A stretch of 64,000 nucleotides of DNA from Telmatactis stephensoni. Lineage: Eukaryota > Cnidaria > Anthozoa > Actiniaria > Isophelliidae. The stretch covers positions 124,001 through 188,000 of the forward strand of contig JALIZF010001762.1 in assembly GCA_029948255.1 (NCBI GenBank), read 5' to 3'. The translations under genes were made by a program, and so were the position numbers. The notes beneath the pieces are model-generated. The model made no database searches. It saw only the letters and a list, made by a program, of their open reading frames with translations, and was not told the origin of the DNA. Positions 31,621 through 44,400 of the stretch are shown piece after piece (the first letter of the stretch is position 1; each line of letters opens with the position of its first letter).

Positions 31621-33407
31621 CCTGCTACAGCAGTGGTATTAATGAATTGTTAATAATCATGCAAATCATAAAAAATCTCAGTGTAACTCAGTTTTGTGGT
31701 CACGAGTTTTGATAAAATTGATAGAATCGCAATAACAGCACTAACGGTATGTCAAACAAAACACAAAACGATATTAGAATACAATAAATCTATTTTCTCT
31801 ATATTTTTCCTAAAAGATATCAAATCTGAAAATCACTAGTGATTGGATGCCAGACAGTTACAGTTGGCCGATCTCGGTCAGCCAAAACACGCGCGCTGCA
31901 AAGTGGGTAAACCATAAAAATAAATGATCTTTATTGCATGCAAAATTTAATACAACCAACGTATACCCAGTATAAATGGTACAAAAGAACGAAAAAATTG
32001 TAAAGTAAGAAAACTAAGTTACCATTTTTTATGCTTTCGCTTGAATTATTTTACTGAAATTAACTCATGCATCAGACTTAATTAGTTATTGTTTATCATT
32101 TACCATTAATTCGTTCAAAGTCATCGAAAATAAAGCCAGGGTCAGCAAGAGTCACTCAGACTACTTCCACAATAATCCGGATAGACTGAATTGGAAACGA
32201 ATCGTTTTTGCTACGGATAGACCTCTTTAGATATTGTAAAATAAGATGCGTTTTCAAATTTATCCCGATTGTAACCTTAGTTCTCCGAGACGCAGTTTAC
32301 GTATTTGTGGTTTCAGGCAAATGCCCCTGTCGTCAGTCAATCATTATTTTAATCACTTTCAACCTACCCTGCCTTGATTCATTGTTCTCCTTTAATTTCT
32401 TTCAGAAATGATATTCATTTCCAACAATATCCATTCTTCTCTACTAGTATGTTTCATGGATGCATTTTCTACAAAGAATCTAGCTTATTAACTTTTAAAA
32501 AAAAATTTAAGGAGAAAAGTTGTGGCAATGAAAGTCCGTTTTGAAAACCTCATGATCAAATTGGACTGATAAAAAACTAAAATCTCATTTGTAATTTCAT
32601 AAAACGTCCTGAATTTATGTCGTTTCTTTTGAAAGGAATAAAGAAATATCACTGACAAAAATAAGCAAAGAAAAAATTAAAGGGACAAATTAATACAGCA
32701 AAAGATTCATAGTGGCAAAGAAATGCAATAAACAGCACGTAGATTTTTCAAATATATTATGACATCGAACAGATCCTAATTGTTGTTTTTAAGCCTTACA
32801 ATCACATTATATGTTTTGAATAATAGAAGAGTGTGTTATACAAGAACTTCACAAACGCATATAAACAATTTCTCAATTAATGACGGTAAATATCGGATCA
32901 GTGCCTTTAACCAATAGAAACAGCCGTTCTATGCTGGCCATAACTTGTCCTGAAATAAAAAGATTGTGTTAGAAAGCAAGGCTTTTGCCATTGTTCAATA
33001 ACATATTCATACCTTGCAATAAAACACTAGTCAAAAGAGATGTTTTGAGAATCAAAGTGGTGTTTAACTTTAGAGAAACAAAAATGTTCGACGTATTAAT
33101 AATTAACATCTTGCTTAACCCGTCGTCCTAGCCAATCACAGTTCAACTAGTATTGGTGACCAAGCAAGCACTGGACAATGAAATACCCGTCCAAGATTTT
33201 CTTTCTCCAAAATACTAGTTAGTCACTGCCACGCACTACTTTTAGCCATAAATTACACGTGGGATGAAATATGAAGCAACATTCAATGGATAAACAGACT
33301 TACTAAACCATATTTTAAACCACTTGTACTTTTAAAGTGGACTTAAACGAGCTAGCAGTCACGAGCAGTCAGTGCTGGTATTGTGACAAAACGGTCATTA
33401 GGAGACA
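31621..33407. other. Intergenic, no gene seen
   Basis: AT-rich. I recognise no coding exon or clear repeat. The last few hundred bases are the presumed upstream region of the Jun-like ORF and contain a CACGTG E-box near 33257. Confidence 0.4.
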
Positions 33408-34460
33408 ATGGACTCTATGTTTTACGATGAACCGTCGCTCTTAACGACAAGGAAATCTGTGGATAATTCTACTGCAATGAAGCTCAACCTGAATAATGAG
33501 AAAGTACTAGACTTGGGAACTAAACGAGATGACCTGGGTTTGGGGGATTTAGCTGATTTTCTTGTATCGCCTGATATTGGGATTTCGTCGCCGGACCTTG
33601 AGAATCTAGTTTGGAGAGAATGGAGTGCTACTCTAAAGCCTTCGGGTGTTTCTCCAGAACATCAGTACACGATAAAACCAGAACAATCGCCTGAGCCAGC
33701 ACACAACACTGCTGTCACCAAAGAACAAGAAGTGTTCGCTTTTGGGTTTACAGAGGCATTGAAAAAATTACAAGAAACTGAGCGACAAGAAAGCGAAGTT
33801 CAACAAGATATGTCACTCGCACAAGACTCATCAGAATTCAGTGATGCAGGAAGTGAAATTTCTTCATCGCCTGAAAATTGTGACGCAAAAATTACTTTTA
33901 TTTCCTACACTTTCGATTCCAAGGAACCGCTGCCTTCATTTCAAGAAGCATTTTCAAAAATAATCTTTCAGAAATCAAAAGATGGTTGTTTACAAATTAA
34001 AATGGAAAAACGGGAGGAGACTTTAAAAGAGGAGTACGAAAATTCGAAAAGTGAAAACTTTGATGCCTGGAATTCTACTCAATTTAATGAAAAAGCTGCA
34101 GAACATTGTGGTTATGAATGGGATAATGTAGAAACAGTTGATGAGGGGTTTTGTTCAAGGGAGGAAATCCCAGTTGGTTTGGTCACCGAGGAAAATAAAT
34201 ATGTAGAGGATTCGCACGGCATATCAATGCATTCAACATGGCCTGAGCCTTCAGAAACTGTTGAGTTGAACAGCAATGATGACTTATTTAAAGACAAACC
34301 TTCTATTAATGGTCAAATATATGATTCATTTACCGTTAGTAGTTTTGGTAATAGTTATATGGGTGAAATGGATATATTAGATGAGCACGATACACAAAAA
34401 CATTGGCTATCAAACCAGGGAACATTACAACATTTGACAGAGACAGCTACAGGGCTTTGA
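33408..34460 (+). CDS. Jun-like activation-domain protein lacking bZIP
   Basis: A single-exon frame of 350 residues. The N-terminus matches the layout of Jun: FYDE near residue 5, MKLNLN at about 24-29, a delta/JNK-docking-like stretch LGDLADFLVSPD with Ser54-Pro, then SPDLENLV with Ser61-Pro, the counterparts of the two JNK phospho-acceptor sites, and TKEQEVFAFGFTEALKKL at about 104-121, like the Jun sequence before its proline-rich part. From about residue 130 the protein is acidic and Ser/Glu-rich with no known domain. The bZIP that should follow in Jun is absent from the frame, and I found none in the next several kb. Possible readings: a dominant-negative-type paralogue, a truncated gene copy, or a first exon with a distant bZIP exon. 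AATAAA at 34673 supports an end here. Confidence 0.6.
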   Translation: MDSMFYDEPSLLTTRKSVDNSTAMKLNLNNEKVLDLGTKRDDLGLGDLADFLVSPDIGISSPDLENLVWREWSATLKPSGVSPEHQYTIKPEQSPEPAHNTAVTKEQEVFAFGFTEALKKLQETERQESEVQQDMSLAQDSSEFSDAGSEISSSPENCDAKITFISYTFDSKEPLPSFQEAFSKIIFQKSKDGCLQIKMEKREETLKEEYENSKSENFDAWNSTQFNEKAAEHCGYEWDNVETVDEGFCSREEIPVGLVTEENKYVEDSHGISMHSTWPEPSETVELNSNDDLFKDKPSINGQIYDSFTVSSFGNSYMGEMDILDEHDTQKHWLSNQGTLQHLTETATGL

Positions 34461-34672
34461 GATTACTAGAAACTTTCTACTATAATGGAGAGACATCACC
34501 TTTAATTTATTTCCTTTTCTTTGTCGACATTAAATCACAATTTCTCGTTTGAGATTAAGACAACACTATCCCACTCAGCTCATGTATCTCTTCGTAGCTT
34601 TGATTCAGACGGCAATCAATTCTACTGTCAACTTACCAGATTTTGACAAAAATATTAAATTTTCTACGTATT

Positions 34673-34678
34673 AATAAA
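34673..34678 (+). promoter_or_regulatory. Poly(A) signal AATAAA
   Basis: 213 bases downstream of the Jun-like stop codon, in an AT-rich context. Confidence 0.45.
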
Positions 34679-35124
34679 ATGAATATTTTTATGAATATTT
34701 TTACCCCTTTGTTAGTTGCTGTATATATCAGCTTAGTCTCAGTACTATTCCTTCGTGCATGCATTTGCACATAGCCGACCTACCACGGAAGGTATAATTG
34801 GCAGTTTTTTAATGAGATGCTATTTTCGGGCCACCTTATAAGATAGAAAAACTGTAAAAAAAATCTAGTGTGAACTTAGCTTGGCTTATTATACAAGGCA
34901 CATGGAAAATATATTTTCAGGAAATATGGAAAGAGTACTTTTTGTTATGGTCTAAAACTTTGTGCTTCCAGGTGGTACTTAATATTAATATAAATGTATA
35001 TATCAAAACCGCCAACTTTTTGCCGGAGATTGGTTATACACAGCCAACGCAAGTGTTCTCTTCCTGGCATCATAACTTAGACCCTGATTATCCTTCGTAG
35101 CCTGGGGCGGCTTTAATGCAAAAA

Positions 35125-35214
35125 TTTACTCTTGTAATTTACAAGCGCGGTAACTATTGTTCTTGCCAGCTGGAACAATAGTTACACTTGTAAATCAATT
35201 ACAAGTGTAAAACT
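35125..35214. repeat. Hairpin, GTAACTATTGTTC arms
   Basis: TTACAAGCGCGGTAACTATTGTTC folds on GAACAATAGTTACACTTGTAA around CCAGCTG. Confidence 0.6.
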
Positions 35215-35698
35215 TTTATTGAGTCACCCCTGGATAACTCTTTCATTTTATTTTTCCTAGGACATTAAAAAACAAGAGTTATCCCGGCCGCCATGGATAA
35301 GTGACCTTCCAATATAAACAGGCCTACTTCAGGTCTACTTCAGGTCTGTTGTCAATGAAAAGTGCAGCGTGATGTTAATTGGACCAGGATTTGCTTCTAT
35401 ATCACTTGAAAGAATAAAATTGGAATGATTCACTCTGTGGTAATTCAATTTTTTTTAACAGACTTGTAGTTTTCCTGATATGTATGGGCATCATGCACTA
35501 TACTCTTTATAAAGCATGACTGGATTGAGATTTTTCCTTGCTAATTTCACTTTACATTTGATCCAAATTAATATCCATTTTATGTAATTTTCGCCCAGTC
35601 TTCCTAGCTTACTCTTATGATGTTCAGTCATTATCCTGGAATGTTCATTATTATCATTACTGATATAACTGGGCATCCATGAGGGATGTGGGACTTGT

Positions 35699-35995
35699 CT
35701 GCTTTTATAAAATATTTGAGATATAACACGCGCGCTGATTGGCTGGCTACCATGTATATATCAGAGGACAGAGACATGGCTCGCTCAAAAAACGTCGAAA
35801 ATATTTTATAAAAGCAATATAAAACGATTGCTTATGTCTCTGTACTGTGATATAAACACTCTGGAAGATGTAGAGCACTCGAAAAGCAAGAGAAACACTC
35901 GGCTTCGCCTCGTGTTCCTAAGCTTGCTTTTCTCTTGCTCTACATCTTCCATCGTGTTTATATCCCAGTACCGAGACATGCGCGCGTTTTATATT
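35699..35995. mobile_element. Hairpin-plus-TIR MITE, single copy
   Basis: Part one is bounded by TGCTTTTATAAAATATTT (35699) and its inverse (to 35816). Part two is a long hairpin (about 35836-35985) with arms AAGATGTAGAGC/GCTCTACATCTT and AAAAGCAAGAGAAA, tip CGGCTTCGCCTCG. The same two-part plan is seen in families B and C. Confidence 0.55.
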
Positions 35996-36655
35996 CCTTA
36001 AATATATGATCTCAATAAACACCTTATTTTCCTGGATTTATTTATGATGCGTGTAATTCTCTTGACTGGTATTCTTGAAAAAAAACAAAAGCTTTATTTC
36101 CATGTATATTTCTTAAATTTATTATTGACAATAAAAGTACAACATCTAATGGAACTGTGTGCGGTTCCCGATAGAATCTAGGATGCTTTGGTTAGGTTTT
36201 GAGAAGACGACCGATTTGAACTTTGATTTCTCCGGCGGTCTCGGGTCTTATTTCAAGTACGATCCATGAAGCTTTAAAATCTTCTATGAATCAGGAAAAT
36301 ATTCAACAAGAAATCTCCTCTATATTTGTAAACGGTAATTTTATCTAACATATGGAAAGAACAACAATAATCCCGAAGAAAAAGGCTTAAAACTTACTTC
36401 AATATGTCATCTCTAATGGCGGACCTTCTATCTGGTCACTTCTTGAACCACGCGGGCGCAAAGCATTACTGGGAGTTACGTCATGAGTATTGCGCAATTT
36501 TGGCATTTGTCTGGACGCGAGTCAGGAAAAAAAACAAAGGTAATTTTAAACTGGGCCTACCACAGGTAGCCCAGTAATAAGACCTTACTGAAACGAAATC
36601 ATTACTAAAGCTGTCAAAACACGTCATGTATTTTTTTAATTTACTTTTGTTATCA

Positions 36656-37158
36656 CAGTTCTTTCTCCGTTCATTTCTTGTCTAAACTTTTCTTACGTTC
36701 TAATTCACTTCGTTCAAACGAACGTAAAATATTTATCTTCTATATTTCGAAGATATTAAAGTAATAACAACAGACGTAGTTGTATATGGTAGGTTCGCTT
36801 GCGGACCATTATTTATTGGTGATAATAATTAACTCGTACATAAATCATAGTTAAGGTAAAGTGCTTGATTTGATATATGTAATAGTAAATGATACTTAAT
36901 AAATTGGAATTATATATATATGCGTAGATCACTTACAGATACGGTCAAACGCTTAAGTTATACTATATATATTATATATTGTAATATTTGTACACAAATA
37001 CGAAATGACTCGCATTTAGATATCCTTAATTGATTATATAGTGAACAAATAAATTTGTAATAATTAAATCATAGTCCTAGGCTTTTAGTTATTCTTAGTC
37101 GATTCTGCTTACATTCAAGGACAGTTCTTTCTCCGTTCATTTCTTGTCTAAACTTTTC
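36656..37158. repeat. 37-bp direct repeat flanking 430 bp
   Basis: ACAGTTCTTTCTCCGTTCAT and the following 17 bases occur at 36656-36692 and 37122-37158. The segment between them is AT-rich and has no frame. It could be a remnant of a duplication or of an element's ends. Confidence 0.5.
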
Positions 37159-37424
37159 ATCATTGGTTCTATATTATGTAACGTACTGAAGTGAAACCGG
37201 TTCCTTTGAATACGTTTCTGCAGTGATTTTACAATTAACACTGATTAACTGGGACCCGAGGCCATTGATGCTTCCAGAGTGGGGTGGACCACAAAACATA
37301 CTGCTTTCCCGAGGAAGCAGTAAATAAATTATGTGTTTTGTTATATACGCAGTAAGTGTCAAAGAAAAGCAAAACGTCGCTCCCGGGGGGAAGACTCCAT
37401 TGTAAAGGGATCTGGTATGCTCGT

Positions 37425-37690
37425 CGTATCTTATAGGGGTAAAAATCAGCGATTTGGTATCTTTTAGGGTGTTCAAATTGAAGTTTAGAGTTTTAGCATT
37501 TCCTGGTCTCTCTTAGGGTATCAAAAGGGCCCATCGCTTATTATATATCTTGTTCTCAAATGGAAGAAATTTGTCCAACAAAATACCATGTTATCGCTGG
37601 TATCTCTTAATTAGGGGTTCAAAATCGTCCAGCCACGCCCTTCTTAAAAGACTTCCGGTATCTTTTAGGTTTTTGTTTTACTTTCCGACG
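37425..37690. repeat. Dispersed TATCTTTTAGGGT repeat
   Basis: Several irregular copies of GGTATCTTTTAGGGT and TTTTAGCATTTCCTGG; the same phrases are at 15880-15950. Not coding. Confidence 0.55.
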
Positions 37691-40600
37691 AGCATACCCG
37701 ATCCTTTTACAACAAACTGAACTCACTCTAAACTTGTTCAACAAAGAGAAAATTGTTGCAGCTTGTTTGATAGCATTTCTGGTTGATTATCGATATTTTT
37801 CTCTGAGCCAGTCTGCATATTCGTTGTAACAGTTTGACAAAAACACGATCGAGTTTTGCTTTATATCTTAATGAATTAGTTTCAAAATCCATTCGAAGCT
37901 AAAAAACGTTAAAAACGTACCTTCAAAGTTCAAACAACTTCCAGTTTTTGCACAAAGAATTGCTAGCCTTCACGTGAAAGCTGTTGCCGCGTAAACATCA
38001 AAACTTGTTCATGTTCACGTTGTACCCTGTCGCCCAATCAGAGTACGAGAAAAGTGGACTTTGACAGTTGGTATATATGAATTGTTTCGATTTTATTGTC
38101 CTGCTGTATTTATTGCAAAATAGTTAGTAATATTACCAGTGAATAAATCATGTTTCGATTGGATTGTTAGGAATAACCTTTGATGCTAATCAGTAAATCA
38201 CACAATTTAAACACGGCCTAAGTCGGGAAAAAAGCCGGTATCAATTACATGCACTGCTCACCATACTAGTAGATGTCTTTACAATTACACTCATAGCGGC
38301 TTACACTTTCAAGAGGCTTGCAAATAGCATCGTCATTTTCCTGATTGACCAATCATGTCAAATCAAATCTTCAACTTTTTAATGTTTAATCGGCAAATAG
38401 CTCCAATATTAGCTCATGTGGCTGATTCGATAGCTTTTGCACATGCGCAGTTACCAGGAATGAATTGACCGATTACCGTAGGTCGCTCATCCGTAATGAA
38501 AAGCAGTGGTTTGGACGTTTACTCAAAGTGAAAGAGCATGCCAACAAACGTGAAGTTCTTTGATGATCGTCTCTAGCTTAGAAGATCATGTGGTTATCTG
38601 CATTCCCGGCCAGCTAAGGTACAATTGACTCTTAACTTCCTGTTACCTATTTATTTACAATAAAGATGTTTCTATTTAAGACGCAATAAAAGATTAGAGT
38701 CCACAGATAAGAAACAGAGATATTTTAGCTAAGCCACGTTACAGTGATAGTGACAATGGCCTGGTCTCATCAGCACAAATAGCGTTGTTGAACGACTATT
38801 TTTGTACACCAGGTTATGTCTAAAAGAACAGTCTTCAATGTCCACTCTTTAGTCTGAGGACATATTTATCGATAATATTTAGGTTTTTTGGACTGGTTGA
38901 GAGAACAACACATGTTCTATGGTTGACCTCTCATAAACAACTTTAATAAGCAACCTGCACTGTTTTATATACACAAACGCATCGTCAAAGGAGTAGTTGA
39001 ATTTTGATATTAATTTATTTTCCCTTAGTTTTGCACCTGAAACCGAAAACAAAAATAAATTAAAACAGTATAAGGAATATTTAATGTTCTGGTAGATCAT
39101 ACAATTTCCCTAGTTACAGGACCAATTAGTACCCGCTCTATCACTCTTCAAACACCCGTTGCTTGATCTAGTCGTGTCAGATAGTTTTACCCAAGTGTTA
39201 CTTTATAGGCGTGGGTCTTTAAATGCTATTATTTGGTGTCTTTTTGTTCTTTATACACATTTGTGAACTGCAAGTGGCTGGAAAAACTGATTTTTATCAG
39301 TTGAAATAAATAGATTGTAAAACAATGATGTCGATGAAAGGCGTTGTAATCTTGACGTTCTTTTGTTTGTAATGAGATCACTTGACGATGCTGATTGTCC
39401 TTAGACAAAACTAGTAGCAATTCTTTGGTACCAGATATTTGACCTACTCAGAAACCATTTAGTGCGTGTGTGTGCTTACAATGATGATAACTCCTCTACA
39501 ATAAAGGGTATCTTCATGGTCCTTCTGCTCTGATGATCTGAGTGCAATGAATGAATGGACAACAAAACCTGTGGAGAAGAAGACTAGCTAAAACACATCG
39601 ACTGTGAGATTTGGTAATAACGACAGGTAATGTTGAATCTCAGACACAATTTATTAATTGAAGATATTTAACTTTGACTCTCTAGATAAGAATAAAATTT
39701 TGGATAAAACGTGGCTACAACCAAATACTTTGACACAGCGTTGTTTCAATTCCTAAAATGTTTGGAGGATAAGATTCTTTGTTCATTCATGTGTCAAAGA
39801 GTCTGTTCAAGCCAGCATGAAAATAAATCTAAGAAATCAAGAGAAGATGAATACTCTCTGAACTTGAATATGTTGGACGGAAATGGGTAATTTCGGACAA
39901 ATAGTTTTTGCTTGTGAAAGACCTCTCCGTACTACTTAGTTACAAAGAAAATAGAGCTTACACAGCGAGCCCATATATTGGCTAATGGTGGCTGCAAACT
40001 GGCATTGTTGCAAGTATATTCTGTGACTTGCACAATTAAATTTTATCCAAGTTTGACACGAATTGGAAGACCAATAATTGAGATAGTCGACTATCTTGCA
40101 TAAACAACACTAAACCCTTCTAGAGAAACTAGTCTGGATCGCAATCTGTTTGCTGCCGGGCGTATATTCTCCCTTTACACGTTCTACAGTTTCAAAAAAA
40201 CAAGTATACTCGACACACAGATGTCCAATTAGTTTTGCCATCAGGAATGACCACGTCAACCCGATTTCATAATGACTGAACGAAACAACTTAAGACACCA
40301 CTGTTTAAACGTATTGCACTGCTTCGGACGTCCTTCAGTCTTCTGTTTTGGTGTTTGATTACCATTCGTATAACTTGGTACATTTGGACTGGGTTCAGTG
40401 TGGCGAGCCTACATTAAGATGCATAAGAATAGGTTCCAAGCCGATATTCTGGTAATTATACGATGCATTATAAGAGGGCGTCTTCTGGAGTGGTTATTTA
40501 CCTTGGAGTTTTACAAAATTTTTAGAAACACATCCAAGGAGGATATTTCATACTTCCCATCATGCACCGCGGGCAAACTATATTATCAACCGCCCTCAGC

Positions 40601-40821
40601 ACCAGCGAAGTTTTAGTTTGAAAAGATTACGAGATCAAAAGATTGTAAGCTAAAACAGGATTTCGAATTAAAGATTCAGTAATAGATACTTTTTTTAACA
40701 ATGACTGTTGACCATATTTTACAAGAGGTTTATATATTTTAAAATGAAATCTGCCCCTGATCCGTGAAAGTCGACTAACGGTATGTGAACTACACAAGCG
40801 CGATCAAGTCTGTTAAGTCAG

Positions 40822-40824
<3 letters not shown>
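37691..40824. other. Non-coding stretch, no gene seen
   Basis: AT-rich; ORFs are short and unlike any family I know. A weak hairpin (CCTGGT...ACCAGG) is near 38762-38815. Nothing else recognised. Confidence 0.4.

Positions 40825-40912
<88 letters not shown>
40825..40912. repeat. (CT)n microsatellite
   Basis: About 44 uninterrupted CT dinucleotides. The length is likely to vary between individuals. Confidence 0.95.
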
Positions 40913-40915
<3 letters not shown>

Positions 40916-40927
40916 GGAATCCGATTT

Positions 40928-41047
40928 TAAATTGTCAAGTCGTCTTTTAAATTGACTGAGGGAACTTGACTTTCTCAGTTCGACAAGAACTCCATTCCAC
41001 AATACAGAGCCGCTGTAACATGTTTTTTGATAAGCACGTACTGACAT
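40928..41047 (-). pseudogene. LINE C-terminal remnant
   Basis: Minus strand: YSGSVLWNGVLVELRKS and SLSQFKRRLDNLKS match the usual end of jockey/CR1-type proteins (SG..LWN.LP.ELR...FKR.L). Short fragment beside the CT microsatellite. Confidence 0.5.
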
Positions 41048-41400
41048 TAGAGAACCACAAAAATATACTTTGGAAGCTATCCCATAACTTCTTTGGTGGT
41101 TTTAGGTATATTTTGTATATACTTTTGTATATATATCTATATATCTAAAATTTGCAGAATTTATGTGTTTGAGTGTATATATTATAAGAAGAAAAATCTG
41201 CTGGAGTAATTCTTTTTCTTTTCTTTTTCGTTTTCTTTTAATTTCTTTTCTTTATTTTTGTTTTTGTTTTGTTTTTGTTTAGTTTTGTTTTGATTTTTTG
41301 TTTTTGTTTTTGTTTTGCGTATATATGTGTGTTCCCTATACTCAAAAGAAAAATATTTCTTTTCAAAACATTTCTTTCCATTAGGAATCCTTGACAGGGA

Positions 41401-44400
41401 ATGAACTGCCTTCATGTGTTCATTCTACTCATTGTACTGCGGCATGCGCCTGCACAGTCTGGTAAGTTATACTCAACAATACATGTCACGTTATTTATTT
41501 TGGTATAATTACAGTTCTTACCAAAACTCATTGTTTTCACTCTGCATTATACCAACGAATGCAGAGAGAAAAAGCATAGAGCAGCTGCATTATTGCAAAT
41601 AATGCCGTCTGTCTAATCTAGCAGACGGCATTATTTTTGATAATGCTGTGTGATTCCGTGATCCCACAGCATTATTAATAATAATGCAGCGTGTTTTGCT
41701 TACAGGGGAACCCATTCAGAATTTAAGTACCGTAGCCTATCTTTGTTATGACAAACACGGGTATCAAAACGTGTGGGATACAAAATCAGCAGAACTACGC
41801 ATGCTCAAACAATACTTCAACTTTTAAAAATATATAAATACCTCAATTTAAACAATTTTGATGATTTTGGTGGTTATGAAGTTGACCAGTAATTATAAAA
41901 GATAATCACTTCGGCACACAGCATTCGTGGGTATAATGCAGGCAGCTGAGGGCGCAGCCCGGATCTGCCTGCATTATACCCACGAATGCTGCGTGCCGAA
42001 GTGATTATCTATTAAGTAACACTGCTTATTAGTATTGTTTTTGTGCTTCTAGGGATATCTGGGGAGTCAGTCGGTGTCAATAAGAGGGTTTACTCTGCCA
42101 AGGATATTATTAGAGCCATCGAACAGGAAGTAGAGCGAGAACATCTTGGGAGTGGAGGTAAGTGATAGCGAGACGTGACTGTACGTAAAAGTCACAGCAA
42201 CATAAGCACTTTACCACCGTGTGCATAATTACGCGTCCAGCCAAACTAAAGTCTCGATTGGTCAATAGGCTACCGGAAAGCCAGCAAAGTGTACAGACAT
42301 TGTATAGAAAACTCCGCCTCTGTCTGGAATTTTGGTAGCCTATTGACCAAAATCCCAATCGAGACTTTAGTCTGGCTGGACGTGCAATTATGCACACGGT
42401 GGTAAACAACAGCAATGCAGGTGGGGCAAGCTTTTTTATGCGCCTCTAACACGTCAAATTACTAGCTACTGAAATCAGTCGTGAAACCAGTGGCGCGCAC
42501 ATAAAAAGAACGTGCTCGTCTTGTCTTGTTACAGTCGCGTCGTCATTGTCCGTGCATTTGATTGCCAATATTCATGTCGTACGTACTGTAGCCATGCCAT
42601 GTCACGTACGTTTCAAAGGTCATATCTACTTTAGAAAGAAGATGGGTTGCTGATTATATTTACCAGTTCGAGATATAGTACTAGCGATGTTACTGCTCAG
42701 TTATAACATTCCAAAAATGTTAGTGTGCGCAGTCTTACGGTGTTGAGCGATCTCGTTCCAGGCAGTGTTCGTCAAGGGAAGAGTTAATTTACGATAATTT
42801 TTCCGATTTTCGGATGGACATTTACGTTCGGACTGGGACGAATCTTCATTTACTGTTACATGAGTCTTTCCTTCCCGGGCTGCAACTCGTCCCTTGATGT
42901 CCTCCCCTCAGTCTGGGACGAAATCGTCCAGGTGACGCACCCTTAACCCTGCAACTACCCACAGGCAGTGGATCAGCTGAAGAAGACATCGATGATTCCT
43001 CGTCTTCTAATATTTCTGCCGATAACCACGACGAAGGTTCATCTAAGTCAGCCAAAAGTGACTTCGCGGATAAGTTACCTGATAGCAGTCATGAATCATC
43101 ACAGCCCACTTCGTCATCGACAGCGGATGGCCAACTGCCACGTGAAGCACACAATGGCGGAGATTCTGAGTACAACAATGGCGACGATCAAACAGAGCCA
43201 CCATTTGATCCACCGAGTGAGAATGGAAACGAAGGGTCCCGGATAGAGCTTGCTCACTGTAAGAATACAAAGAATATGCTTCTATCTATACAGAACAACT
43301 CTATAGGTCTGTTGTCCTGGTAATTTGATTTGTTTTCAATTCAGGTATTTCTAACATAGACATCAAAACAGCGATGCAACACACATTAACATCAGCGATA
43401 ATTCCTTTGTGTAAAAAATAACATTAAAAAATTCCTTACTTAAATATTAATACAAGCAAAGTCGTGGAATTCGAAGGGAGTAAGGTGTTTCTCAAACTTG
43501 AATTTAAATAAAATGATTATTGCCCTACATATGCTAATATTCGAATAATATCAGCATAATATTCGAATAATATTCATTAATAACCTAGAACTAATTTTTC
43601 TCAGTTGATAAAGTGGCAGACGTCATGAAAAAGTTAAAGAAATGTAAGTACGCCATCAGGCCTATGCTTGTGGTTCAGACGCAGTACTAGTCATGTGCCG
43701 TACCAAATTGTTCCAAGTAAGTACATAAAATGGTCGGCGTGTGAATAAATTTGGAACTGCCGCTTCGATTTAGAATGGTCTAGGCATTCAGTACACCAGA
43801 ACCACAGCTAAAGAATATGGCTTTGACTAGATTTTGAATTGAGAATGGCACATGGAAGGTACGTCGTCCGAACTGGACTGTATTTAAACAGACCTGACGC
43901 AGCGTAAAGGGTGAACAACAAACAATAAAGTTTTTGTTTAATATTCTTACAGCAAAAACGGACGAGGAAATGGCAGATAAATTACGAAAAGGTAGGAGTA
44001 TCTTTAACCTTCACAATTATGGCAATACAATCATCCCAAACACAGTCAAATCATGGCATGATAAGCGTAGCATCAAATATGTTCGAGATTGGCTATATCT
44101 TTGGGCATGCTGAATACTGTATCTAGCCTTCAGTTACACAGTTATTGCCTGGACATCATCCCTCTACTCGCTAATCCACTTGCATTATAAACAAGTTTTG
44201 AATTTGAAACTCCATTCACTAAGACACAAACATCCCATATGATACTGCGCGTGCACGAAAACTTGGCCTTCGCGCGTGCTCTGTAAAGGCTCGATAGCAA
44301 GAGACCATAATACTAAGAGAGCGAAACTCAGTATTGATGTCTGTGCGATGTTCGCGGCGACTAAGGCTATTTTTAGTAACTTCGCCAGTCGCGCGCGCAA

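Noticed and set aside
40790..41047. Protein with a long Arg-Glu run
   Set aside because: The run is the CT microsatellite; only the short LINE-like tail beside it is kept.
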